Source of the DNA: Annona cherimola
Lineage: Eukaryota > Streptophyta > Magnoliopsida > Magnoliales > Annonaceae
Direction: 5' to 3'
Length of the DNA stretch: 64,000 bases
Assembly (NCBI GenBank): GCA_030490835.1
Contig: CM059973.1
Coordinates: 88,433,641-88,497,640 of the forward strand
In this document: positions 53,079 to 64,000 of the stretch, piece after piece
Layout of the letters: the number at the start of each line of letters is the position of its first letter
How positions within the stretch are numbered: the first letter of the stretch is position 1
Position numbers and translations under genes: made by a program
Notes under the pieces: model-generated
What the model saw: the letters and a program-made list of their open reading frames with translations, nothing else
Told to the model about the DNA's origin: nothing
Databases searched by the model: none

Positions 53079-53673
53079 TGATATAAATTTGTTCAGCAGA
53101 ACAAATTCACATTTAGGGTGTGTTTGATAATGAATAAAACTTTTAATAAAAAATTTTGGAGTGTAAAAGTTGTCAAATGATGTGATATGATAGGAGTAAT
53201 GATGAGTAGTAAAATATAGAAAAATGTGAAAAAATGATTAAAAAATATGATAGTTGTGAAGAGTGAAAAGTTTTAGATTGAAAGGTTTTAACTTGATATT
53301 TTATATTAGTTGCCAAACACACCCCTAAAGTCAATTCCCACCGATTGCTTAAGTCAATCAAAGTAGGGTTCCTTTTCTCAGAGGGAACATTTTCGGATTC
53401 TTGGAATACAAGAAATGTGTAAAACAAAAAACAAAAAGAAAATAACAGACAATCCTATTATACCCACTAGCATATGCGAGTTCACCCTCCCTTTAACTAA
53501 CTAACATAGTACAGCTTGGCAAAAATTATTAGTTGTCCCACTATCACAGATTAAGTCTCTCTCGTGACCTAAGCTACCCACGTGGCCTAAGTACACGTCG
53601 TTGGATTTTCCCATGCTGGACTAGCTCCTCACTTGCTTTTGTTGTTGCTTTGCCTTGGTCATTGTTTGATGCA
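53079..53673 (-). repeat. 3' LTR of gypsy element, carrying a T1 MITE
   Basis: Aligns with 58362-58745 end to end apart from a ~210 base insertion at 53116-53324, which accounts for the length difference (595 versus 384). Confidence 0.85.
53116..53324. mobile_element. Tourist-like MITE T1 inside the gypsy LTR
   Basis: Starts GGGTGTGTTTGATAATG and ends TTGCCAAACACACCC. Its absence from the partner LTR gives an empty-site comparison. The flanks TTA/CTA fit the 3 bp target preference. It is shorter than other T1 copies because part of the interior is missing. Confidence 0.8.
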
Positions 53674-56600
53674 TGCCCCCTCTAACTTGTTCTTCAACCG
53701 TATAATTCCCACCAGGGTGAGAGTCAACCTGGTCCTCCAGGTTGAAATGAGGAAACAGACAACAGAATTGATTCTGATCCTCCCATGTATCATCAGACAG
53801 AGCTAAGCCCTTCCAATGAATTCACAGTTCTGTAATAGTATCAAAACCCCAAAGCACCTGGCGTGTAGCGAGCACCTTCTCCAATTCCATAGTGAGTTCA
53901 TCAAAATGGTCAGTGGGTCGAAGTGTTAGCACTAAAGTAGAAGCACCCAAACACTTTTTCAATAAAAGAAACATGAAAAGTGTGATGAATTCGACATCCC
54001 CCTGGCATATCCAGTTTATATGCCACTGCTCCAATCCTCTCCAATACCTTGAACGAACTATAAAATCGAGGAGAGAGCTTGTGAGTATGTTGCGGTCTAG
54101 TTGATACTTACCGAAAAGCTGCAACTTGAGATATACCCACTCCTCAGGCTGATATTCTAACTCCCGACGATGTTTATCAGCCATGCTCTTCATCCCATTT
54201 TGAGCATGGAGCAAATTGTCTCACAACAAACGTAAGGTATGATCATAAGTAGATAGCCACTCATCCACATCGACTATGTAGTTGACTCAGCTTCATACAT
54301 AGGAATTATATGAGGGTTATAGTCGTATAAGGCTTTAAAAGGAGACATACCAGTGGTTGTGTGGTATGAAGAATTGTACTGATACTCTTACTATGGAAGA
54401 AGCTCAAGCTAACGCCGAGGATGCTGCAAAGGGAAACAGCGAAGATACATCTCAAGCATGCTGTTAGCGACCTCGGTTTGTCCATCAGATTGTGGATGGT
54501 AAGCTGTGGAATGTTTGAGCTTCACTTCCCACTCCTTAAAAAGGGTCTCCCAGAAATGACTGAGAAAAATGAAATCACGGTAAGAAATAATCGATTTTGG
54601 CAAACCATGTAATTTGACCATATCAGCAATGAAGACTTTTGCAACAACAGGGGCAGAGTAGGGATGACCTAAAGCCTAGAAATGAGCATATTTAGAAAGT
54701 CTATCTATTGTAACTAAGATGACTGATTTTCCCTTAGAATTCGTAAGTCCCTCAATGAGGTCTATTGTGACTTCTTCCCATAAATAAATAATTTGGCAAT
54801 AGAATCGGTTGTAACAGACTAGCTGGTCGCATAGTAGAATACTTGACATGGTTACATGTGTCACAAGATGCGACCATTTTCTTAATTTGATTACGCATGC
54901 CTGGCCAGCAAAAGTGTTCGCTGACAGGTTTAAATATCCTAAAAACCTCAAAATGACCCCCCAGTACCGAAGCATGGAAGTATTCAAGCACTTGTGGAAT
55001 GAGACTGCTATCTGAGGCTAAAACAATACGTACTTTGCAGTAAAGCAAGCCATTTTGTAGGCTATAATGAAGAGGTCACAACTGTGAATTCTCCAATTTT
55101 TGTCTGATCGTAGCCAATGAAGGCACCTCCCTGTTTTGTTGTAAAGCTTCCTACCATAAAGGACATGCAACTATAGACATCCTCATCGCCGCCATCATCA
55201 TCATCTGTCGGGGTAAAGCATCAGCAGCGCCATTAGTTGCCCCTTTATTATACTCCAAAATAAAATTATAACCCATCAATTTGCACATCCACCTTTGTTG
55301 CTTAGGAGTCAAGATTTTCTATTTCAAAAGATGCTCAATACTATTGTGATCAATACGAACTGTGAACTAGTGGCAAAGTAAATATGGGCATCATTTCTTG
55401 ATAGCTAACACAATAGCTTTGAGCTCTTGTTCATACACAGATTTTCCATGACATTTTAAGGATAGTGCTTTGCTAAAAAAATCAATGGGATGGTTTCGCT
55501 AGCTTAACACTGCCCTTACCCCCTATCCGGAAGCATCACAATCAATGGCAAAAGGCATGGAAAAATCTGGAGCTCGCAAAATTGGCGGTTGAAAAAGTGC
55601 TTCTTTAAGTTGGGTAAAAGCTTCCTCCGCAGCTGGAGACCACTGAAATTCATTCTTCTTGAGCAATTTGGTTAGGGGGGCAGCAATTAATCCATAATGT
55701 TGAATAAAACGACAATAGTATCACAACGACCCAAGGAAACCTCTCAACTGTCTCACTATCTTAGGTCTAGGCCAATTTGCAATGCAATGAAGCTTGTCGG
55801 GGGTCTACCTCTATTCCACGAGCAGAAATTAAATGGCCTAAATATCTTATCTGTGAACGACCAAATTCACACTTCTTGTGATTTGCCTGAAGTTGATGTT
55901 GTTGGAGACAGGATAACGCGGCCTGAATATGTTCAGGATGAGTTTTCCATGATGAACTATAAACAAGTATGTCATAAAAAAAACTAAAATAAACTTCCTA
56001 AGTAATGGCCCAAAGGTGTTGTTCATAAGACTTTGGAAGGCAGCCGGTGCATTAGATAATCCGAATGGCATGACAAGCTATTCAGACTGGCCTTGATGTG
56101 TTCGAAATGCAATCTTATGTATTCGAATCCGGTGATAACCCGAACGTAAGTCAAATTTAGAGAAAACAGAGGCTCCTGTAATCTCATCAAGAAGCTTATC
56201 AGTAACAGGAATAGGAAACTTATCTTTAACTGTAATCTCATTCAAAGTCCGATAATCCACACACATCCTCCACGAATTATCTTTTTTCTTAACCAATAAT
56301 ACCAGGGCTGAGAATGGACTAATACTTGGTTGTATCCACCCTTTTTGCAACAATTCATTAACTTGAAATTCAATTTCTTTTTTATGATGATAAGGATAGC
56401 TGTAAGGCTGGATTGATGTAGGAGCAGCATTTGGAAGAAACTCTATGCAGTAATTAATTTTACGCAATGGTGGCAACCCTTAAGGATCCGCAAACATTGC
56501 CTCTAAATGGCTCAGAAGATGATCGAGCTCCTCTACTCTACCACTTGGCTTATTTCCCATTCGTCTCAAGGTATCCTTCACCCCCTGCAACATAAACATT

Positions 56601-58345
56601 TGACAAGATAATGCTTATATTTTTCTTAACTGTTGACATGAAGCTAATTGAATTTCTATAGGTTTCAACCCTTTTAGTTGGTATGTAACTCCCTTCAAAA
56701 TGAAACTCATGACTCTTTTTACCCAATCAGACATGATCACTCCCAAACTTGTCAATAACGCCATCCTGAGAACCACATCGGCACCTCGATGTGTCAATGG
56801 AAATAAATCCACTATGTGGTTGCTACCTTCAATCATCACTTCCACATCCCTACAAATGCCTTGTCCTGCCAAGTGCGTGTCATCTCCTTTCATTACTTTA
56901 AATTTGCTAGTGTGTTGAGTAATCAACCCCAGTTGTCCCCCAAGCTTTTGGTGGATAAAATTGTAAGTACTTCCACAATCAATCATGATGACAACCTCCA
57001 CCCCCCAGATGACCCCTTTTACCTTTAAGAGTTGATATGCATCTATCCTCGCTAGTGCTTGTAAAGAGATGCAACACAATTCGGGCCCGAGCATTTTTTC
57101 ATACTCCCTTTCCGATCCATATCCTCTGGTTCTTCAGATGGACTGTTCTACTATTCTTATGGGAGTACACTGATACTTATTTAGGCAAATATGACCCTTT
57201 GTGAACTTTTCATTGCAAATATAACACAAGCTCTTCTTGCGACGGTCTTGCAACTAATCCCATGCCATCTTCTTTATAGGTAATCTTGGTCTAGCCATTT
57301 CCGGCTTGGCAACCTCCTCTACCTTTGAAGTTAGCTTCTCACTTGCTCATCTAGTAAGATCAGCTCGCCACCATCTACTGGGTTTACTGGATTTGTTCCT
57401 TGTCATTTTATTATTAAACCTTTTAGCCCACCCAATTGCTTTTGCCAAAGTTACTAGCCGCATCATTCTCACCTCTGAGCCCAAATCCTCTTTAAGACCT
57501 GCAATGAAAGTTCCAACTATCGCCTTCTCCTTCCATCCTCGAACTTCATTTGTCAATCTCTGAAACTCCTCCAAATACTTTTTCAATTTACCCTGCTGAT
57601 AAACTGAGTTAAGGGCATCATGCACATCCACCTAATTGTAATGCATTCAAATGCTTTGGCAAAACCGCCGCCATGAGTCCACATCCCGACATTGTCTAGC
57701 CCAATAATACCATTAAATTAATACCATTAAATTGCTACCCCTTCAAGGTGATGGGAAGCAACCCACACCTTCTCTTCTTTCGAAGTATTTGTCAGTTCAA
57801 AATAAAATTGGGCTATGAGTAACCAAGAATTGGGATCATCGGATCAAAATATAAAAAAATCCAACCTCCCCTGTTGAAAATTGCCTGAAGAATTTGGTGC
57901 CATATCCATGCGTTTCTCCTTTTCTCAATCTGCCCGCTTTCGATTTTCCAGATCTTGTCGCCTATGCTGCGATCTGGCAATTCTATCATCGACCATCTTT
58001 CTGAATGCTTTCCAATTCCTCAGCAGACGATGAATCCTCTTCTGATAAGGATTCCACACTATTTGATGGCCAACTAGACAATTTCTTCTTATCCTTTCCA
58101 AAATCAAAGAGTACATTCATACATGTTTGGAGGTCTTTGAGTTGTTGAATAACACCTGTCATTTCCTTCTCCAAAGATGAAACATGATGATCACGACCAC
58201 CCCCTCGATGCTCACTTGAAAATCCAGAACCGCTTTCCATCGTCACGTGATGCTGCTTGTCGCTCGCCGACTGCCCTTCTGCCATGAATGCAAATGGTGC
58301 TCCCCTGCGTGCTTGTTGCCCATGTTGTGCCAGCCTACTAGTCAT
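53674..58345 (-). pseudogene. gag-pol remnant of the gypsy element
   Basis: In order on the minus strand: gag (58345-57347, with YLEEFQRLTNEVRGW); a zinc knuckle CYICNEKFTKGHIC (57226-57185); retropepsin with IDCGSTYNFIH (near 56985; the family usually has D-S/T-G); RT with VDYRTLNEITVKDKFPIP and [13 protein letters not shown] (56476-55850); RNase H with YEQELKAIVLAI (near 55410); integrase H2C2 zinc finger (55048-54850) and core with HPQSDGQTEV (54621-54409); and a chromodomain-like C-terminus with WKGLALSDDTWED (near 53800). The RT catalytic FxDD region is disrupted by a shift in a T run near 55980. An RNase H Trp codon is TGA, and the integrase ISD position reads ISY. It encodes no working polyprotein. 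Confidence 0.85.
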
Positions 58346-58346
58346 A

Positions 58347-58358
58347 GCTCTGATACCA
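58347..58358 (-). other. Primer-binding site of the gypsy element
   Basis: TGGTATCAGAGC on the minus strand, complementary to the 3' end of initiator-Met tRNA and three bases from the LTR edge. Confidence 0.85.
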
Positions 58359-58361
58359 AAC

Positions 58362-58745
58362 TGATATGAATTTGTTTCTGCTGAACAAATTCACATCCAA
58401 AGTCAATTCCCACTGATTACTAAGTCGATCAAAGCAGGGTTCCTCTTCTCGAAGGGCACATTTTCGGATTCTAGTAATACAAGAAATGTGTAAAAAATAG
58501 ACAAAAAGAAAATAACAGACAGTCCTATTATACCCACTAGCATATGCGAGTTCACCCTCCCTCTAACTAAGTAACATAGTACAGCCTAGCAAAAGTTGTT
58601 AGTCATCCCACTATCACAGATCAAGTCTCTCTCGTGGCCTAAGCTGCCCACATGGCCTAAGTACACGTTGTTGGATTTTTCCAATACTGGACTATCTCCT
58701 TGGCTTGCTTTTGCTGCTGTTCTGCCTCGGTCCTTGTTTGATGCA
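58362..58745 (-). repeat. 5' LTR of gypsy element
   Basis: 384 bp. On the plus strand it runs from TGATATGAATTTG to TTTGATGCA, matching the other LTR. Confidence 0.85.
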
Positions 58746-58790
58746 CGTCCCCTCCAGCTCATCTTCACCTGTATCATAGGGTAGGAACTT
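58746..58790 (-). repeat. Purine-tract-like sequence outside the 5' LTR
   Basis: CGTCCCCTCCAGCTCATCTT directly after the LTR aligns with the internal junction at 53674 (TGCCCCCTCTAACTTGTTCT). It looks like the 3' internal end of a second, related element sharing this LTR. Confidence 0.5.
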
Positions 58791-59640
58791 AAAACAACAA
58801 ATCCGCACAATTCCACCCAATTCATTTACAACACCAGCTTGGATTTCAGTTTCAATAAATACATCTATTGAAGACTTCAGTAAGAGAGCAATCATGGCCT
58901 CATTCTCTATCTTTCTCCATGTATACTATTGTTCTATTCTATTTCTTGGCAATGGAGTCTAAATTCTTGTTTATGAATTCACTCATAACATTCTCATTAT
59001 TGTTGAATGATCCTACATTCCTTCTCAATGTGCGCTTGGATTTTCAAAACCTAGATATGAAATCTCCATCTTCCAATCACAAGTTCTTCAATTGAGAAAA
59101 ATTATATTCATCGCTGACAGTGCATTCTTTTCATCAAGGTCATCATTAGAAAGTCTAAAAAGAAGAAATTTCACTTTTATATGTGCTTCAATTGCAGACA
59201 AACCTTGCCTCGCCTAGCTGCTGCTGTTGTTGTGCGAAATTGGAACACCAACAACATTAATCTAATCCCAAGGATAGATAGATTCCTCTAACCCAACGAC
59301 ACCCATGATGCATTCATTCTCTTGATGGAGACTGTTCATTCGCATGTGAAATTGTTGTTTGGCTGAGCAAACTTGTTAATCAGTTTCTTCCTTGGATTCT
59401 ACGATTTCCCTCCTCATTCGTTTCAAATGCACTTCAACGATGCATACAACATATCTCATATTTCTCCCGTTTAAGAACTAAAGAAGGGCCTTTGGAGGGG
59501 AGTGTATTTGGAAAGAAACAGTTGCTCGGTGATTTCCTTTCACCCCTAATTGCACCTTAGGTTTAGCGACAAGAAAGAAAATGGAAAATGGAAAGAAGGG
59601 GGACGAAAGGTATATACCATAGCTTGTTGGGCAATTTGGG
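58791..59640. other. Right arm of the Mutator-type element, no gene seen
   Basis: Moderately complex sequence with open frames up to 75 codons on the plus strand (58868-59095). No domain was recognised. It is either internal sequence of the Mutator-type element, captured host DNA, or remains of a second gypsy copy. Confidence 0.3.
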
Positions 59641-59815
59641 AATTTGCAAAAATTAACACAGTCGTTTTCCCTAGTCAGTGAAACTAAACTTATGGTTCAG
59701 TCTGGGTACGGAAGGAATTAGAAGTTAAATGTTGTGGGCATTGAAGGAATTATTGAAATCTTATAGGTATGAAAGGAATTATAGGCAAATGTTATGGGTA
59801 CCAAGGGAATTATCC

Positions 59816-60029
59816 TATTTTTTAATTATTTTTTCACTTTTTCTTGTACAATTACCTTACTTATCAATCATTTTTACACAACTATCCATTAATGCAACAT
59901 ATCTATTTTAATTTTATTTTCATTACTTCTCTTCATTATCCTTATCATATCACATCATTTTCTCTCATTTCAAAAACTTTTACTTCAAAAACTTTTCATC
60001 AAAAGTTTTATTACTTCTGAAACACATCT
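59816..60029. mobile_element. Tourist-like MITE T1, right part (split)
   Basis: Continues the T1 sequence interrupted at 52362 (TTTCTTGTACAATTACCTTA, then the TATCATATCACATC region) and ends at CTGAAACACATC. Confidence 0.7.
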
Positions 60030-60769
60030 TTAAAATAAAAATCTCATCCAATCCTTTTTAAGATGAGTGGACAACAAGAAAGCATTGAAATAAGAATGAG
60101 ATGATATGTCTTGTTCCAAAAAAAAAATCATTCTCAAAAAATTGTCATTTTCAATAAATTATCAATATTACTTTTTAAATTTTCAATATTATTTTTTTCA
60201 TTTTCAATATAACTTTCTACCCTTAATATACAATATCGCTTTTTCCTCTGACCTCTTCATCTCATCTTCATTCAGCTTAATCTGAGCACTTAAATTTACG
60301 TATTGACATCTGATAAAAAAAATTACATATTTACAGCAAGTTGCATGCTTGATATATCTCTTCAATTTTATGAAAAGTTTGACATTTTTTATACAGCGAC
60401 TACTGATAGTGTAAAATGATATTCACTTATGAACTTTATTTGCAATTTATATGAATAAATTTGAAAAATGGTAGAAAAATGAGTAAAAAAGATGCCAACA
60501 AAGAAACTAATAAATATAATGCAGATAAACTTTTACACAGGAAAAATAAATATAATGGCGAAGAATATAAGCTTGACTATAATTAATAGTCGCATCATAT
60601 TAATAGCCATGTCAGCATGTACTTACATGTACCAGTTGATGTCTTTCTGGTCATTTTATATCACTTAATTTTTTTAATTGAATCATCTCACTCAACTTTG
60701 ACATCTTGTTGAATAGATTCTGAGAGGATATAAGCTTTGAAGCTGTATTTTCTTTTTTTATATTTATAC

Positions 60770-60990
60770 ATGGTAACATCCTGGTATTACACCGTGGCAC
60801 ATACACTACTTCCACATAATAGAAGGAAATTCATTATAACACCCCCAACTCTAGGGGACAATTATGAAAACCTCCACAAAAGGGGACTAAATTATGAAAA
60901 ACTCTCATGCATGGGAGGGGATTCAAACTGAGCTGGACTGAATTTCAGCCACCCCTGGTTACCATGCGGCCACAAGGCCAATGGATTCAA
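60770..60990 (-). mobile_element. Possible tRNA-derived SINE
   Basis: On the minus strand GGCCTTGTGGCCGCATGGTA resembles an A-box region. CAGTTTGAATCCCC about 50 bases later resembles a B box, followed by a T/A-rich body with TCATAATTTAGTCCCC repeats. No target duplication was confirmed. Confidence 0.4.
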
Positions 60991-61099
60991 AGCTAAAACT
61001 GTATTTTTGGTTAGCTGAAAAAGGAAAGAAACTAATGTAAATAAATTAAAATAGTGTGGTATCATGATGTGAATTTAATTTCGGTTTTATAAAATAAAT

Positions 61100-61509
61100 G
61101 GGTAATTTACAAACATACTTATAGAATTTGACAATAATTATAAATATAGTTAAATAGTTTTAAAAATTATAAATAACTCTTTCATAGTTTCGCTATAATT
61201 GCAGATATATTTGCACCATTATAATGTCATCACAACATGGCCTTGGTATGAGTATATTTGAAACTATATACAAACTACATAGGTATATTGCAAATTATTT
61301 TTATACCATATTTTCAAATATACTCACATAGTTTGTATGTATTTGCAAATATATTCACATTATTGCTGTAATAGAGGTATGATGGAATTATGACGATGCA
61401 AGTACATTTACAATTATAGTCAAATTATATGGGTCATTTGTAATTTTCAAAACTATATGAGTATATTATAATTATGGTCCAACTATATGGATATATTTGT
61501 AAATTATCT
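61100..61509. mobile_element. Mutator-like foldback element with 8-9 bp TSD
   Basis: AAATAAAT flanks both ends (61092-61099 and 61510-61517). Arms of about 130 bp are inverted copies, starting GGGTAATTTACAAACATA on the left and AGATAATTTACAAATATA, inverted, on the right. It belongs with the 27095-27845 element by its repeated ATAATTATAAATATA modules. The AT-rich duplication alone is weak; together with the arms it is good evidence. Confidence 0.7.
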
Positions 61510-61961
61510 AAATAAATAAAAAATATGTTAGGGTGCAACATCCTAAATGGGCTCTATATTGATGATAAAATCTAAATCCGACTGGTCATATTATTTAAGA
61601 TTATTCGTTTTTATCGTTTGTTTGAAAAATCATTCCAAGCATAATCTTAGGTAAGCCATACTTACTTAAAAATGCTTTTTTTTTATTTAACCCTAATTTT
61701 TTATTATGCTATCAGAAATAATTTTTCGTTAATTATTTTTTTTTACAAATGTATAATGTGTATATAGTTTGTAAATTTTTTTTATCATATATATTTTGGA
61801 ATCATAAATAAATATATATGGATAAACAATACAAACGATTGTATTGAAGTATAAATAAATCTCCAAGTCCGGACATATATAATGAATGAAAAAAAGAGAA
61901 AAGGAGAATAAATGATAATGAAATCATTATTTCTTGGGAATTAGAGGATGAAGCTTACGAA

Positions 61962-62817
61962 TAGGGGTGCAACTCGGGCTCATGAAACTCGAGTTCACCT
62001 CAACCCTAACCCTAACCCTATTTGTAAAACTTCAACCCTAACCTTAACCCTATTTGTAAACCTCAACCCTAACCCTATTTTTGAAATTCGGGCTCGGGTT
62101 GAATTTCGGGTTGACATCTTCTATTAATATATCTTTGTTACTCATCTTATATATAATTTTTTATCACAAATCTATTATATAAAAAAGTTTAAAAAATAAT
62201 TTATTGTATGAAATTAAGAAAAATTCAAATACCGCTTAAGAGTAGAAAGAAAGAAACCTGTTTTGAGTATTCTCTTTGTATCAAGTAGAATATGGATTAT
62301 GTGTCAACGTTGTCAATAAATTGTATTATTAATCATTAATTGTATTTTTTTACTCCTCTATTATTTTAAGATTATTTTACAACTATAATTTTAAAGTTCT
62401 CATAAATTTTCCCGTTGGAAAAAAAGATTTCAGAAAAATTTAATATTTAGTATCACAGGATTTCGTTGGTCAAAAGGCTTTAGTAGAAAAGGCGTGAAGA
62501 GTAATTTTTATAAAAAAAACTGTTGGACCTGTATCGTAATGTAAATTGGGAATAGGTATTTTGTTGAAATCACTTAAAACGTTAGATTATCTCGGCGATG
62601 AGCTGTCCATGCCTGCCATGGCGTACTCCTGTTGTCCATCATCCATCAATGAGTAATATGTTATTATTATAATATAAATTATATATTTTATATAAATGCA
62701 AATTCGGGTTCGGACTTGCATGAACCCGAAACTGAGACCTATTTGAATTCGGATTCGGGTTAAAAATCTCAGAGTTCCAACACAGTATTTTTTCGGGTTC
62801 GACCAAGTTGCACCCTA
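61962..62817. mobile_element. Non-autonomous hAT-type element, perfect 8 bp TSD
   Basis: CTTACGAA flanks both ends (61954-61961 and 62818-62825). The tips are TAGGGGTGCAACTCGGG and, inverted, TAGGGTGCAACTTGGTCG. Sub-terminal CGGGTT-rich repeats occur in both orientations at both ends, as is common in plant hAT elements. The 856 bp contain no transposase frame. Confidence 0.85.
62001..62075. repeat. Telomere-like CCCTAA repeats inside the hAT element
   Basis: Runs of CAACCCTAACCCTAACCCTA alternate with TATTTGTAAA spacers three times. The unit is CCCTAA rather than the common plant CCCTAAA. It lies at the left sub-terminal region of the hAT element. Confidence 0.7.
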
Positions 62818-62825
62818 CTTACGAA

Positions 62826-64000
62826 CGTATTGTATCCAACTTTTCAGATGCTGCCAGCCTAGTGGAGAGACACTGGGGTCAGAGACGGTGCCGACTTTTA
62901 TGCATGGAATACACATCAAAATCTAACATGACCGTACAATTACATAATTTTTGCTGCGCAGCCTCTGAAAGCCGATCGAAACCGTTAACCAGAATACTCT
63001 TTACAAAGTTAATTGGAAATGGATAATTGGTAAAAAGCAATCAAAAAGTTAAAATTTAATATTTTTTATTATTTTCATGTTGATTGCACTTCGATTTGCA
63101 TTCTTTTGTTTACAGGCTAGTTCAAGGGAAAAAAAAAAACCAAGAGGAAAATGCTATCGACAAATCGGAAGGAAAGTGATGTTGGATAGCAACCGTGATG
63201 AAATTAGCCGGTACCATGTCAGCATAGTGAATTAATATATTCTTTAAAACAAAATCCCTAAAATAATAGTGATAATAAGTGAGATATGCTTTTATTTGGA
63301 TAATCCCAATAGATACTTTTGATACAATTTGGAGCCCAAAACTAATTAAATGGCCGGGAGGAAAAATTCTTTTTGATATATATTAACTCGATATTGTTCA
63401 GTATTTTTTTGTTTAATCATAAAGTTATCTTTCTCAAAGTTGTAGGGTAAGGCACATAATGAAAAATGCTTACATTTATTCGCATAATTTTGTATCCACA
63501 TAACAGTAATGTATTCACATATATAGTAATGATATCATTCGCATTCAATTTCCCATTTAAGCTACCAAACTATCCAATTACAGGCCAATTAATTAAACAG
63601 TCAAGCCCCCAATATTTTGCTACATATTGCACGACACGTGGGCGTGTATAACATCAGCCGTCCCACCTTGCCGGAGCATTGAATCTTTCCTCTCCAAACG
63701 TGGTAAGTGGTGGGAGAGAACGGATCCCATTGATAAAACATGGAAGTGATGGCTGGTTGTTTGTATCTGTTAAAGAAAAACAATCCATACGGAAAAAAAA
63801 AGAAGAAGATCCATAGGTCATGAGTGGATCGTCTAACTGTTGTAGATAGGTGCATTTCTGATCAGGAGGTCACTCCCTCCATCCCCCATGCCCCCTCCAT
63901 GCATGCAAGAAAGCCACAGGGGTAAATGCTTCCATGCACATCTTGTGCACCACCGGCGGTGCTCATGCACGTGCCCATTTGCAAAGACCTTTTAGAGTGA
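62826..64000. other. Right end of window, no gene seen
   Basis: AT-rich until about 63600, then GC-richer, with an ACACGTGGGC word (near 63633) that contains a G-box-like CACGTG core. It may be the promoter side of a gene beyond the edge. No protein was recognised. Confidence 0.3.

Larger units (their letters stand above)
53079..58745 (-). mobile_element. Degenerate Ty3/gypsy (chromovirus-type) LTR retrotransposon
   Basis: LTRs lie at 53079-53673 and 58362-58745. Read on the minus strand, the primer-binding site TGGTATCAGAGC (58358-58347) matches initiator-Met tRNA and sits three bases after the 5' LTR. The purine tract GTTAGAGGGGG abuts the 3' LTR. Between them lie gag, protease, reverse transcriptase, RNase H and integrase remnants in gypsy order. 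The LTRs differ at many positions and the frames are broken, so the element is old and inactive. No 5 bp target duplication is seen; the outer edge of the 5' LTR is followed by unexpected sequence (see 58746-58790). Confidence 0.85.
52363..59815. mobile_element. Mutator-like element (9 bp TSD) hosting a gypsy retrotransposon
   Basis: The ends are GGATAAATTTTCCTAATACT and, inverted, GGATAATTCCCTTGGTACCC. They continue as inverted repeats through CATAACATTTG and TATAATTCCTTTC. The duplication TATTTTTTA lies at 52354-52362 and 59816-59824. Subtracting the gypsy insertion (53079-58745) leaves about 1.8 kb. No transposase was recognised in the remaining arms. The left arm has a GC-richer stretch (52560-53040) that could be captured host sequence. 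Confidence 0.8.

Noticed and set aside
53674..58345. Functional gypsy polyprotein
   Set aside because: Several stops and shifts, including in the RT catalytic region, RNase H and integrase core.
62001..62075. Telomere or chromosome end
   Set aside because: Only a few CCCTAA units, internal to a transposon with intact target duplication and followed by ordinary sequence.

Overview
The window looks like nuclear DNA from a flowering plant. It is AT-rich and gene-poor, its genes carry spliceosomal introns, and it is packed with plant-type transposable elements. It contains cysteine-rich receptor-like kinases (a plant-only family) and a plastid phylloquinone methyltransferase. I cannot name the species.

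Three protein genes can be supported. (1) Bases 564-3907 (-) hold a CRK3-like cysteine-rich receptor-like kinase, cut off by the left edge after the DFG exon. (2) Bases 34322-39309 (+) hold a complete seven-exon CRK2-like kinase of 649 codons. Its exon lengths match the first gene exon for exon (114, 140, 211 and 235 bases), so the two are paralogues from one duplication. They now stand head to head, separated by about 30 kb of transposon debris. (3) Bases 39959-43584 (-) hold an eight-exon UbiE/MenG-family methyltransferase (251 codons), which faces the CRK2-like gene tail to tail across about 650 bases.

Region by region: 1-3.9 kb CRK3-like gene. 3.9-34.3 kb is an intergenic block of MITEs, SINEs, LINE fragments, long-inverted-repeat Mutator-type elements (several with 8-9 bp target duplications), a putative 3.65 kb solo LTR at 10539-14192 and a complete 438 bp TRIM at 21848-22285. 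34.3-43.6 kb holds the CRK2-like and MenG genes. 44.3-47.7 kb holds two decayed copies of one unidentified coding element, about 1.3 kb each, in opposite orientation. 48.7-49.8 kb may be the start of an unidentified gene. 52.3-60.0 kb is a four-level nest: a Tourist-like MITE split by a Mutator-type element, which contains a decayed Ty3/gypsy chromovirus, whose LTR was hit again by the same MITE family. 60-64 kb holds a SINE-like unit, another Mutator-type foldback element and a hAT-type element with a perfect 8 bp target duplication and telomere-like CCCTAA repeats.

All splice sites were read by eye from GT/AG signals, reading phase and comparison of the two CRK genes. MITE edges without a target duplication are approximate. 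No tRNA gene, rRNA gene or CRISPR array was seen.
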